From Bacillota bacterium (GTDB taxonomy: Bacteria > Bacillota > Peptococcia > Peptococcales > Peptococcaceae), in contig JAEZVS010000095.1 of assembly GCA_023443145.1 (NCBI GenBank), positions 1 through 10,519 on the forward strand: 10,519 nucleotides of DNA, given 5' to 3'. Shown in pieces: positions 1 to 5,387 of the stretch (position 1 is its first letter; every line of letters starts with the position of its first letter). Under the pieces are notes generated by a model, which saw only the letters and a list, made by a program, of their open reading frames with translations, did no database searches and was not told the origin of the DNA. Position numbers and translations under genes: made by a program.

Positions 1-45
1 ATGCCGCCAGCGTTTGTCCTGAGCCAGGATCAAACTCTCCGTGTT
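1..45 (-). rRNA. rrs: 16S ribosomal RNA, 5' end (partial)
   Basis: Read on the minus strand, this stretch carries the universally conserved 16S start, with GAGTTTGATCCTGGCTCAG followed by the ACGCTGGCGGC block. Only the first 45 or so bases are present; the rest of the gene lies beyond position 1. The 5' end at about 45 is set by aligning the GAGTTTGATC block with E. coli position 9, so it is good to a few bases. The bases between the two conserved blocks read GACAAACGC instead of the commoner GACGAACGC, and the block ends GGCGGCAT; this is a small lineage clue only. The mature end would be produced by processing of the longer leader transcript. Confidence 0.96.
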
Positions 46-98
46 ATTTACGTAAGAGCTCTAGCTCATGTTCACTTAATTCGTACGCTTTCTTTGGC

Positions 99-117
99 TG
101 TTCAATTTTCAAAGAGC
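99..117 (-). promoter_or_regulatory. rRNA leader boxA-like antitermination element
   Basis: On the minus strand this reads GCTCTTTGAAAATTGAACA, about 55 bases before the 16S 5' end. It matches the CTCTTTGAAAA-type element found in the 16S leaders of Bacillota, the counterpart of the E. coli boxA (TGCTCTTTAACA) bound by the NusB/NusE antitermination complex. The assignment rests on motif and position alone. Its first three bases overlap the 3' arm of the hairpin just upstream. Confidence 0.7.
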
Positions 118-132
118 TGTCTTGCGACAGCT
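115..132 (-). other. 5' leader hairpin with GCAA tetraloop
   Basis: The minus strand reads AGCTGTC-GCAA-GACAGCT, a perfect 7-bp stem closed by a GNRA-type tetraloop. It lies at or within a base or two of the predicted transcription start (about 131), so the rRNA precursor would begin with this hairpin. Such a structure could shield the 5' end of the precursor or set the position of the boxA element that follows. The structure is visible directly; the role is inferred. Confidence 0.6.
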
Positions 133-137
133 TGTTT

Positions 138-188
138 ATAATATCATGCCTCTTTTTTCTTGTCAACTGTTTGTTGTAAAAAATTTAA
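138..188 (-). promoter_or_regulatory. Strong rRNA operon promoter with UP element
   Basis: On the minus strand a perfect -35 TTGACA (166-161) is followed after 17 bases by the -10 TATTAT (143-138), with an upstream TG that makes an extended -10 (TGATATTAT). The predicted start is about 131. The bases directly upstream of the -35 (188-167) fit the bacterial UP-element pattern: an AAA block, a run of six T, then an AAA block just before the -35, with two mismatches at the defined positions. UP elements bind the C-terminal domains of the RNA polymerase alpha subunits and raise rRNA transcription. All three elements together are what one expects for a growth-rate-controlled rrn promoter. Confidence 0.9.
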
Positions 189-207
189 ACTTTTTTTGGT
201 TTAAATT
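182..207. repeat. AT-rich inverted repeat upstream of the rRNA promoter
   Basis: AATTTAAAC (182-190) and GTTTAAATT (199-207) are perfect inverted copies separated by eight bases, seven of them T. The left arm overlaps the distal part of the UP element, roughly 50 to 60 bases before the predicted start. It may simply reflect the A/T-tract composition of an UP element or curved upstream DNA, or it may be a binding site for a rRNA regulator. Only the symmetry is directly supported. Confidence 0.45.
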
Positions 208-239
208 GCAAATGCAACGCTCTCTTGAATCCCAATGGC

Positions 240-273
240 AAACACTCGTTGATAAATGTATCAACGAGTGTTT
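240..273. repeat. Perfect 15-bp inverted repeat (hairpin)
   Basis: AAACACTCGTTGATA (240-254) and TATCAACGAGTGTTT (259-273) are exact reverse complements around the 4-base loop AATG. On the plus strand the stem is followed by a T-rich stretch (TTTCGTCGTT, then a run of T from about 285), so it could end plus-strand transcription, although no plus-strand gene precedes it. On the minus strand it lacks a T-run and so does not look like an intrinsic terminator for readthrough from lysC. It lies about 110 bases upstream of the predicted rRNA start. It might be an insulator, an operator, or part of a small RNA. Confidence 0.7.
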
Positions 274-343
274 CGTCGTTCTATGTTTTTTTAAGAAATC
301 CATAGCCTTTGCGTAAAACGACAAGGCTTGAAGATTCTGTTTC

Positions 344-372
344 ATTATCAACAGCATACTTTTAAAGATCAA
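344..372 (-). promoter_or_regulatory. Possible upstream rRNA promoter (weak)
   Basis: The minus strand has TTGATC (372-367), then 17 bases, then GATAAT (349-344), which is 4/6 and 5/6 to the vegetative consensus. Ribosomal RNA operons often have tandem promoters, and this one would transcribe through the two hairpins at 304-328 and 240-273 toward 16S. Matches of this quality occur by chance in AT-rich DNA, so this is only a candidate. Confidence 0.25.
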
Positions 373-631
373 TGAGGTTTTTTCTACGCAGTCTGCTTTT
401 TTCTTTCTAAAGGTATCATTATCGGATAGCGATTTTTGTTCAGCCGATGCAGACAACGCATGTGCAGCAAAAATGTACCGAAAACCATATCAAATTCCCA
501 ATGACAGCATCCAGGCCGATTGTAAATGGCATCGGGCTTTTACTTAATACGCAAACCTAAAAAGCGTTTTGTTTTCGAGCCCTTTCAACACGCGTTTTTC
601 TCCAAATCTTCTGCATAAAGTAAAATGGCAT

Positions 632-670
632 AAAAAATCGGCCGATGCCAATAGGCCGCAGCCGATTTTT
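632..670 (-). terminator. Intrinsic terminator of the hom-thrB-lysC operon
   Basis: On the minus strand AAAAATCGGC (670-661) pairs with GCCGATTTTT (642-633), a 10-bp stem around an 18-base inner segment, and the 3' arm runs into six T residues. It starts ten bases after the lysC stop codon. The inner segment can also pair in an alternative way (CGGCC with GGCCG), but the outer stem plus T-run is the standard rho-independent design. The A-run on the 5' arm means it could also work on the plus strand. It separates the amino-acid operon from the rRNA operon. Confidence 0.88.
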
Positions 671-679
671 GCTTTTTTA

Positions 680-1918
680 TTATTCGTCTTCATCTATTCT
701 TTCTAAATGAAAGGCATCATGCAACGCTTGCATGGTTCGTTCGCGGGCATCTCCTTCGTCTTTAATGACGCAAGAAATTTTAATTTCTGAGGTGCCGATC
801 ATATCAATATTGATGTTGTTTTTATAAAAAACGTCAAACATGCGGGCGGCAATGCCTTTGCCCGACACCATACCTGCGCCCACCGCGGAAATTTTCATCA
901 CGTCTTCGTCATATATGACACGTTCATACATAACTTGGTCTTTAATGGAATTGATGACTTTTCTGGTTTTGCGCAGTTCATTTTCGGGCACAGTGAAGGC
1001 GATGTCATTTTTGCCGTTTTGCATGGCACTTTGAATGATCAGATCCACATTGACCTGTTCTTCAGCCAGTGCATGAAACACATCGGCCGCCACTCCCGGG
1101 CGATCGTCAACGCCAAAGAGAACCACTTTTGCTGTATTTCTATCGCAGGCAATGCCGGTGACAGGGTATTCTTTTTCTAATGCTTCGGGCTTCACGACCA
1201 AAGTCCCTCCCTTAGATGTCTCATAGCTGGAACGTACAGAAAGCGGCACTTGATGCACTTTGGCCACTTCCACCGAACGAGGATGCAGAACTTTGGCACC
1301 TAAGGCAGCCAATTCCAGCATCTCGTCATAAGAAATCATTTTCAATTTAGATGTGTTTTTTACTATACGCGGATCGGCCGTGTAAATGCCATCCACATCG
1401 GTATAAATTTCACATAAATCTGCATGAAGCGCAGCGGCGATAGCCACAGCAGTGGTGTCGGAGCCACCGCGTCCCAAAGTGGTGATTTCACAGTCTTCGG
1501 TTTGTCCCTGAAAACCGGCAACGATAACAATACGGCCCTGTCCAAGTTCATTTTTGACACGATCCAAATCGATATGGTGAATGCGTGCTTTGGTGTGGGC
1601 TTTATCGGTGAAAATACGCATTTGACCGCCTGTAAGCGATACAGCATCATGTCCCAGATCTTGCAGTGCCATGGCCAGAAGGGCGATGGAGATTTGTTCT
1701 CCACAAGAAAGCAGCATATCCATCTCCCGTGGTGACGGATCTGCGGTGATACGGGCCGCGCGATTGGTTAAATCATCGGTAAAGCCGGCAGGCGCAGAGA
1801 CAACAATTATCATGTCATTTCCGTCTTCTGCGACTGAGGCGACATGTTCTGCTACTGCTTTGATGCGCTCTGTATCTTTAACAGACGTGCCGCCATATTT
1901 TTGGACAATTAGGGCCAT
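680..1918 (-). CDS. lysC: Aspartate kinase (aspartokinase, LysC type)
   Basis: This cytoplasmic enzyme phosphorylates L-aspartate with ATP, the first committed step toward lysine, methionine and threonine. The 412-residue product has the family hallmarks: KYGGTSV near residue 7, the GRGGSDTTAVAIA nucleotide and substrate loop at 149-161, and TDVDGIYTADPR at 173-184. Two C-terminal ACT domains follow (roughly 263-335 and 340-410), which bind the feedback amino acid. Its length fits the alpha chain of the B. subtilis AKII class (about 408 aa). The ATG at 1918 has GGAAG about nine bases upstream and overlaps the last ten bases of thrB, so translation is probably coupled. It is the last gene of the operon, followed at once by an intrinsic terminator. 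Which end product inhibits it (lysine, threonine or both) cannot be read from the sequence. Confidence 0.97.
   Translation of the reverse strand: MALIVQKYGGTSVKDTERIKAVAEHVASVAEDGNDMIIVVSAPAGFTDDLTNRAARITADPSPREMDMLLSCGEQISIALLAMALQDLGHDAVSLTGGQMRIFTDKAHTKARIHHIDLDRVKNELGQGRIVIVAGFQGQTEDCEITTLGRGGSDTTAVAIAAALHADLCEIYTDVDGIYTADPRIVKNTSKLKMISYDEMLELAALGAKVLHPRSVEVAKVHQVPLSVRSSYETSKGGTLVVKPEALEKEYPVTGIACDRNTAKVVLFGVDDRPGVAADVFHALAEEQVNVDLIIQSAMQNGKNDIAFTVPENELRKTRKVINSIKDQVMYERVIYDEDVMKISAVGAGMVSGKGIAARMFDVFYKNNINIDMIGTSEIKISCVIKDEGDARERTMQALHDAFHLERIDEDE
1193..1213 (-). promoter_or_regulatory. Internal ribosome binding site and GTG start in lysC (beta subunit)
   Basis: Inside lysC the minus strand reads AAGGGAGGG (1213-1205), a near-perfect Shine-Dalgarno sequence, and nine bases later an in-frame GTG (1195-1193, codon 242). 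Translation from it would give a 171-residue protein holding just the two ACT domains. The aspartokinase II of B. subtilis is known to make exactly such a beta chain from an in-frame internal start in the same part of the gene, giving an alpha2beta2 enzyme. The glycine pair encoded here (KGG) is conserved in aspartokinases, so part of the purine-rich stretch could be forced by the protein. An in-frame TTG (codon 240) is three bases from the SD and a poorer start. Confidence 0.65.
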
Positions 1919-2835
1919 AATCTCAACTTCCTTTCATTTTCATACAGAGTGGCGCCATCGGTGCGCAAAGCAAGGGACGTCGCCCAACCGCTGTATCCTT
2001 GATTCTTTAAGCCGGTTATCAGCTTTTCAGTATCTAAAGCCATTTCAGATAAAAAGAGCATGGCGGAACCGGCACCGCTAACTACGGCAGCCAAGGCGCC
2101 CATTTCCATTGCCGCCTCACGGGCTTCAGCCATACCGGGCATCAAAGAGAGTCGATATGGTTCGTGTATGCGATCTTGCATGGCGTCTTTTAAAAGCGGC
2201 AAATCACCGCTCATGAAGGCCGCCACCAAAAGCCCCATATGACCAATATTAAAGACACAATCTTCCCGCGAATAAGCTTCAGGCAAGCTTTGTCGTGCCT
2301 TAACCGTTTCCAGCTCATAGTTGGGCACCAACACCGTCGCTAAAAGTCCCTCCGGCGGTGCAATGCGATGAATTGCCAACGGTTTAGACAACCCTTGCGC
2401 GCCTATCACCACGCCGCCTAAAAGAGCCGGCAATACATTATCGGGATGGCCATCCATCTCCACTGCCAGTGCCAGCACATCGGCTTCACTCATTTGATGG
2501 TTACTCATAACTTGAGCAGCACAAAGCCCGGCCACAATGGCTGCCGAACTGGAGCCCAGTCCGCGGGCAAATGGGATGCGGTTGATTGAGTGCATGCACA
2601 CCGGCACAGGTGGTGTGTTTAAAAATTGAAAGGCTTTTCTATAGGCATACACCAACAGGTTGTCTGTGGGATCTACCTGGCCTGCCCCTTCTCCTTCCAC
2701 GGTCACGCAAACACCTTCATCGGCAGGTTGCAAAATAACATCGTTGCATAAATCAACGGCCAAGCCAATACAGTCAAATCCAGGTCCCAAATTAGCATTG
2801 GTGGCGGGCACCTGAATTTTTATCTGCCCGCTCAT
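1909..2835 (-). CDS. thrB: Homoserine kinase
   Basis: ThrB transfers the gamma phosphate of ATP to L-homoserine to give O-phosphohomoserine, the substrate of threonine synthase. The 308-residue sequence is a GHMP-family kinase: an N-terminal substrate loop with PATNANLGPGFDCIGLA (10-26), the glycine/serine-rich ATP loop ARGLGSSSAA (90-99), HPDN at 130-133, HEPYR at 224-228, and the C-terminal VVSGAGSAML motif at 251-260. The length is usual for the family (about 300). The ATG shares the tetranucleotide ATGA with the hom stop codon, and its stop lies ten bases inside lysC, so all three are probably translated as a coupled unit. There is no strong ribosome binding site of its own, only a weak GGTGA, in line with coupling. 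Threonine synthase (thrC), the usual companion, is not in the window. Confidence 0.97.
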   Translation of the reverse strand: MSGQIKIQVPATNANLGPGFDCIGLAVDLCNDVILQPADEGVCVTVEGEGAGQVDPTDNLLVYAYRKAFQFLNTPPVPVCMHSINRIPFARGLGSSSAAIVAGLCAAQVMSNHQMSEADVLALAVEMDGHPDNVLPALLGGVVIGAQGLSKPLAIHRIAPPEGLLATVLVPNYELETVKARQSLPEAYSREDCVFNIGHMGLLVAAFMSGDLPLLKDAMQDRIHEPYRLSLMPGMAEAREAAMEMGALAAVVSGAGSAMLFLSEMALDTEKLITGLKNQGYSGWATSLALRTDGATLYENERKLRLWP

Positions 2836-4136
2836 CTGAGGTCACCATACACACGGATGATGCTTTCCACCTCATGCACCACTGAAAGGCTTCGTATACG
2901 TGCCATGGCTTCCTTGAAGTTTTTCTCCATCACATCATGCGTTATGATCACCAATAGTGCCATGCCCTCATCTTCCACCGGATCTTGAATCACCTGAGCA
3001 ATACTCACATCCGTATCGCCAAAAGCAGAACCGATTTGTGCCAGAACACCACTGGCATCTTTGACTTTTAAACGCACATAAAAGCGGCTATATACTTCAT
3101 CAATAGTTAAAATGGGTTTGGGTTCATACGTAATAACCGACACGCGTCCTTCGCAGTGATTGACCATGTTTCGGCAAATATCCACCACATCTCCTACAAC
3201 GGCACTTGCAGTAGGCAGTTTCCCCGCTCCGCGACCGTAAAACATGGCCTCATCACAAGCGTCTCCCCGCACAAATGCCGCATTAAAGCTGTCGTTCACA
3301 GCGGCCAATGGATGATCTTTGCGAATGAGCGCCGGATGAACACGAAGGGCAATTCCATCGCTATGATTGGACGCAATACCCAGAAGTTTCACCACACAGC
3401 CCAGCTGATGAGCATATTCAATATCCACCGGTGTGACTTTATTGATCCCTTCAATATAAACATCATCAAAGACAGCAGGCGTATGATAGGCTAAATTTGC
3501 TAAAATCGCCACCTTACGCCCCGCATCCAGCCCTTCCACATCTGCAGTGGGATCGGCCTCGGCATATCCCAAGCGGGTGGCCTCTGCCAATGCTTCTTCA
3601 TATGTCCAACCTTCAGTGGTCATTTTTGACAGAATATAATTGGTTGTGCCGTTCATAATGCCCACAATTTCTTGTATATTGTTGCCGGAAAGACCTTCCA
3701 TCAGGGGATGAACAATGGGAATAGCCCCCATTGCAGCAGCTTCGAACATGAAATCTTTGTTGTGCGCGCGAGCGGTTTCAAAAACTTCTTGACCGTGAAC
3801 CGCAATCATGTCTTTATTGGCGCTGACCACATTTTTACCTGCTGCCAACGCTTCCAGAATATAAGTGCGGGCCGGCTCAATGCCGCCCATCACTTCCACT
3901 ACAATATCCACCTCGGGATCATTAACGATCACCGACCAGTCATTGACGAGTTGTACCGAATCTTTCACCCGTCCCCTATACTTTTCGGGATGGCGCACCA
4001 TCACATATTTGATGTGTATGTTGCAGCCTGTTTTTGCTTTAAAAAAATCGGACGGCTTTTCTTCTATGACTTCGTAAGTGCCACTCCCCACCGTTCCAAG
4101 ACCCAATATGGCCACAGTGATGTTTTTATCGTCCAT
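2832..4136 (-). CDS. hom: Homoserine dehydrogenase with C-terminal ACT domain
   Basis: Hom reduces L-aspartate-4-semialdehyde to L-homoserine with NAD(P)H, the branch step leading to threonine and methionine and away from lysine. The 434-residue protein opens with a Rossmann fold (LGLGTVGSGTYEVI, 11-24), followed by GKNVVSANKDM (100-110), the MNGTTNYILSKM segment (161-172) and the catalytic region ADPTADVEGLDAGRKVAILA (194-213), in which D204 and K208 match the acidic residue and lysine of characterised enzymes. An ACT domain (about 352-430) gives feedback control, usually by threonine. Length is typical of the Bacillota single-function form, with no fused kinase. The ATG at 4136 has GGAG about nine bases upstream. 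It lies 20 bases after the HTH-ACT gene and overlaps thrB by four. Confidence 0.97.
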   Translation of the reverse strand: MDDKNITVAILGLGTVGSGTYEVIEEKPSDFFKAKTGCNIHIKYVMVRHPEKYRGRVKDSVQLVNDWSVIVNDPEVDIVVEVMGGIEPARTYILEALAAGKNVVSANKDMIAVHGQEVFETARAHNKDFMFEAAAMGAIPIVHPLMEGLSGNNIQEIVGIMNGTTNYILSKMTTEGWTYEEALAEATRLGYAEADPTADVEGLDAGRKVAILANLAYHTPAVFDDVYIEGINKVTPVDIEYAHQLGCVVKLLGIASNHSDGIALRVHPALIRKDHPLAAVNDSFNAAFVRGDACDEAMFYGRGAGKLPTASAVVGDVVDICRNMVNHCEGRVSVITYEPKPILTIDEVYSRFYVRLKVKDASGVLAQIGSAFGDTDVSIAQVIQDPVEDEGMALLVIITHDVMEKNFKEAMARIRSLSVVHEVESIIRVYGDLR

Positions 4137-4156
4137 GTTATTTTTCTCCGTATATT

Positions 4157-4612
4157 TTATAAATTATTTTGACCAATGAGTTCTACACTCAAGACCCCAT
4201 CGATTTCATAAAGCATTTCTAAAAGCTCTTCTAAATCTTTAAAACCATCTTGAGATTCGAAAGAAATGGTCACCCTTGCAATGCCTTGAATGGGAATGTT
4301 TTGATTGATTGTTAAAATATTGGCGCCGGTTTGCGCCACCACGTTTAAGCAATGAGACAGTACACCGCTTTTATGATCCAGGTTTACTTGAATGGTGATG
4401 ATTTTTTCTTTAATGGCCTCGTAAAAGGGAAAAATGCCTTCGCGATATTTATAAAATGCACTGCGGCTAAGACCCACCCGACGCACCGCTTCGTTAATGG
4501 TTAAGGTTGGATATTTGGCCAACAGTTCTTTGGTTTGAGCCGTTTTTAAAATAGCTTCCGGCAAAATCCGTTCGTCTACAATATATCTTTTTTGAATTGT
4601 ATTGTCCTTCAT
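4157..4612 (-). CDS. HTH-ACT protein of the PheB/UPF0735 family, putative regulator
   Basis: This small 151-residue protein has an N-terminal helix-turn-helix of homeodomain-like type (about 36-56, TLTINEAVRRVGLSRSAFYKY) and a C-terminal ACT domain (about 74-146) beginning VNLDHKSGVLSHCLN. That architecture and length (145-150 aa is usual) match the UPF0735/PheB family, named after the gene next to pheA in B. subtilis; its biochemical role is not settled. Here it heads the hom-thrB-lysC operon, which suggests an amino-acid-responsive transcription factor for this pathway, an inference from domains and context. A start four codons earlier (4624) is possible, but GAGGAG lies just before the second ATG (4612), and the upstream ATG has no ribosome binding site. 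The sequence gives no support for chorismate mutase activity. Confidence 0.88.
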   Translation of the reverse strand: MKDNTIQKRYIVDERILPEAILKTAQTKELLAKYPTLTINEAVRRVGLSRSAFYKYREGIFPFYEAIKEKIITIQVNLDHKSGVLSHCLNVVAQTGANILTINQNIPIQGIARVTISFESQDGFKDLEELLEMLYEIDGVLSVELIGQNNL

Positions 4613-4630
4613 AAGTCTCCTCATTCGTCT

Positions 4631-4661
4631 ATTATATAGGGATGAAATTCCGCCATGTAAA
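4631..4661 (-). promoter_or_regulatory. Second, weaker promoter of the HTH-ACT operon
   Basis: TTTACA (4661-4656) on the minus strand is followed by TATATA at 17 bases (4638-4633) or TATAAT at 19 bases (4636-4631). Transcription would start near 4624, only about a dozen bases before the preferred ATG at 4612. That would leave the GAGGAG ribosome binding site but no room for the upstream ATG, which supports the shorter protein. It lies downstream of the better promoter at 4691-4663, and the two may act in tandem, or this one may be incidental. Confidence 0.4.
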
Positions 4662-4662
4662 G

Positions 4663-4691
4663 ATCATATGAAATTGCGCGGATCTTGTCAA
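4663..4691 (-). promoter_or_regulatory. Main promoter of the HTH-ACT-hom-thrB-lysC operon
   Basis: The minus strand has a perfect -35 TTGACA (4691-4686), a 17-base spacer, and TATGAT (4668-4663), 5/6 to the -10 consensus. The predicted start is about 4656, giving a leader of some 44 bases before the ATG at 4612. Its -35 lies in the loop and inner arm of an inverted repeat (4676-4704), so a protein bound to that repeat would block RNA polymerase. There is no room for a riboswitch or T-box in such a short leader, so control, if any, is likely at initiation. Confidence 0.72.
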
Positions 4692-4704
4692 CCAAGAACC
4701 GCGC
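4676..4704. promoter_or_regulatory. Candidate operator: inverted repeat covering the -35
   Basis: GCGCGGATCTTG (4676-4687) and CAAGAACCGCGC (4693-4704) are inverted copies, identical except for one symmetric A/A mismatch, around the 5-base spacer TCAAC. The centre coincides with the -35 hexamer of the operon promoter. As RNA transcribed from gatD it would form a strong hairpin, but what follows is AATTTCAT, not a T-run, so it is a poor intrinsic terminator. A dimeric repressor site is the alternative reading, and the HTH-ACT protein encoded directly downstream is the obvious candidate ligand; that is inference. Confidence 0.55.
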
Positions 4705-4742
4705 CATCACCCCCATTTGCTGAAATTCAAAGTTTAAAGCGA

Positions 4743-5384
4743 CTACCCAAGGGCGAGCCGCACCAGACGCGCACCCAGATCCGGATTGCGCACCAGCAAA
4801 GGGCCATGAAAATAAGAGCAATAAACGTTGCGATAAATAGCCCCTTCGGTTTGGTCTTCTCCGTTGTTTCCATGCCCCTGAATCACTCGGCCCAATGGTT
4901 GTTCATCAGGTCCTAGAAACGTACGTCCGTTGTGATTTTCAAAACCTTTATATGTTGCATGATATGCATCATTTTGGATGACAATATCGCCAATAAATCG
5001 ATGATTCTTCTGATGGCGTGTCTCATGAGACAAAAGGCCTGCCCCTTCCACATGCTCACCATGAGCGGTTTCATAAAAGCGCCCCAAAAGCTGATAGCCT
5101 CCACAGATGGCCAACATAGTCCCGTCGTTTTCAATATACGTTTGAAGGGCATCTTTCTTCATGGAAAGATCACGGGCGATCACCTTTTGTTCATAATCCT
5201 GTCCCCCGCCCATAAAAACCAGGTGATAGCGCTCAGGGTCAAATACGTCGTTTAGCGTGACCAAGGTGGTTTCCACCTCATAACCCAAGCAACGTGCCTG
5301 ATAGGCCAGCATCAACAAATTTCCGTTATCGCCATAGGTGTTTAAAAGATTGCCATATAGATGGCAAATGTGAAAGATAGCCAT
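4743..5384 (-). CDS. gatD: Lipid II isoglutaminyl synthase, glutaminase subunit GatD
   Basis: GatD hydrolyses glutamine and passes the ammonia to its partner MurT, which amidates the alpha-carboxyl of D-glutamate in the lipid II stem peptide to give D-isoglutamine. The 213-residue protein is a class I glutamine amidotransferase of the cobyric-acid-synthase-like type: the nucleophile C94 lies in LAICGGYQLLG, the same number as the catalytic Cys of S. aureus GatD, and H193 in YFHGPLL matches its catalytic histidine (H189). The N-terminus (HLYGNLLNTYGDNGN) aligns with the start of known GatD proteins, supporting the ATG at 5384. It is somewhat shorter than S. aureus GatD (about 243 aa) at the C-terminal end. 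It follows murT by only three bases and has no strong ribosome binding site, so coupling is likely. It is the last gene of its cluster. Confidence 0.95.
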   Translation of the reverse strand: MAIFHICHLYGNLLNTYGDNGNLLMLAYQARCLGYEVETTLVTLNDVFDPERYHLVFMGGGQDYEQKVIARDLSMKKDALQTYIENDGTMLAICGGYQLLGRFYETAHGEHVEGAGLLSHETRHQKNHRFIGDIVIQNDAYHATYKGFENHNGRTFLGPDEQPLGRVIQGHGNNGEDQTEGAIYRNVYCSYFHGPLLVRNPDLGARLVRLALG

Positions 5385-5387
5385 GAA

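Larger units (their letters stand above)
167..631. other. Gene-free region between lysC and the rRNA promoter
   Basis: I find no credible gene here. The longest minus-strand reading frame (456-163) lacks a ribosome binding site, has no recognisable family, and runs across the hairpin at 240-273 and into the rRNA promoter. What the stretch holds is: an AT-rich inverted repeat (182-207) partly overlapping the UP element, a perfect 15-bp hairpin (240-273), a small imperfect hairpin (304-328, AGCCTT paired with AAGGCT plus an inner CGT/ACG), and a possible weak second rRNA promoter (344-372). Positions 373-631 show nothing I can name. Confidence 0.6.

Noticed and set aside
122..316. 64-codon plus-strand frame over the rRNA leader and promoter
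   Set aside because: It begins inside the rRNA leader, overlaps the UP element and hairpin, and has a low-complexity, Phe- and Leu-rich translation.
163..456. 97-codon minus-strand reading frame upstream of the rRNA operon
   Set aside because: It has no ribosome binding site, no recognisable family, and runs through a perfect hairpin and into the rRNA UP element and -35.
515..545. Small stem CCGAT/ATCGG followed by TTTTA on the plus strand
   Set aside because: The stem is only five pairs with a bulge and there is no plus-strand gene to terminate.
3672..4172. 166-codon plus-strand frame antisense to hom
   Set aside because: It is the complement of a well-supported hom coding sequence and shows no domain or ribosome binding site of its own.
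4613..4624. Longer HTH-ACT protein start (MRRL)
   Set aside because: The upstream ATG has no ribosome binding site and its first codons are the GAGGAG Shine-Dalgarno of the next ATG.
4676..4704. Classic intrinsic terminator for gatD
   Set aside because: The stem is strong, but the minus-strand flank is AATTTCAT with no T-run, and the loop region holds the -35 of the next operon; operator is kept as the preferred reading.
4613..4742. Riboswitch, T-box or attenuator in front of the amino-acid operon
   Set aside because: The predicted leader is only about 44 bases and contains no T-box sequence, lysine-riboswitch-like structure or terminator.
4621..4821. 66-codon minus-strand frame overlapping the end of gatD
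   Set aside because: Most of it is an out-of-frame shadow of gatD without a ribosome binding site; only its last 11 codons lie in the promoter-leader region and are discussed as a separate low-confidence observation.
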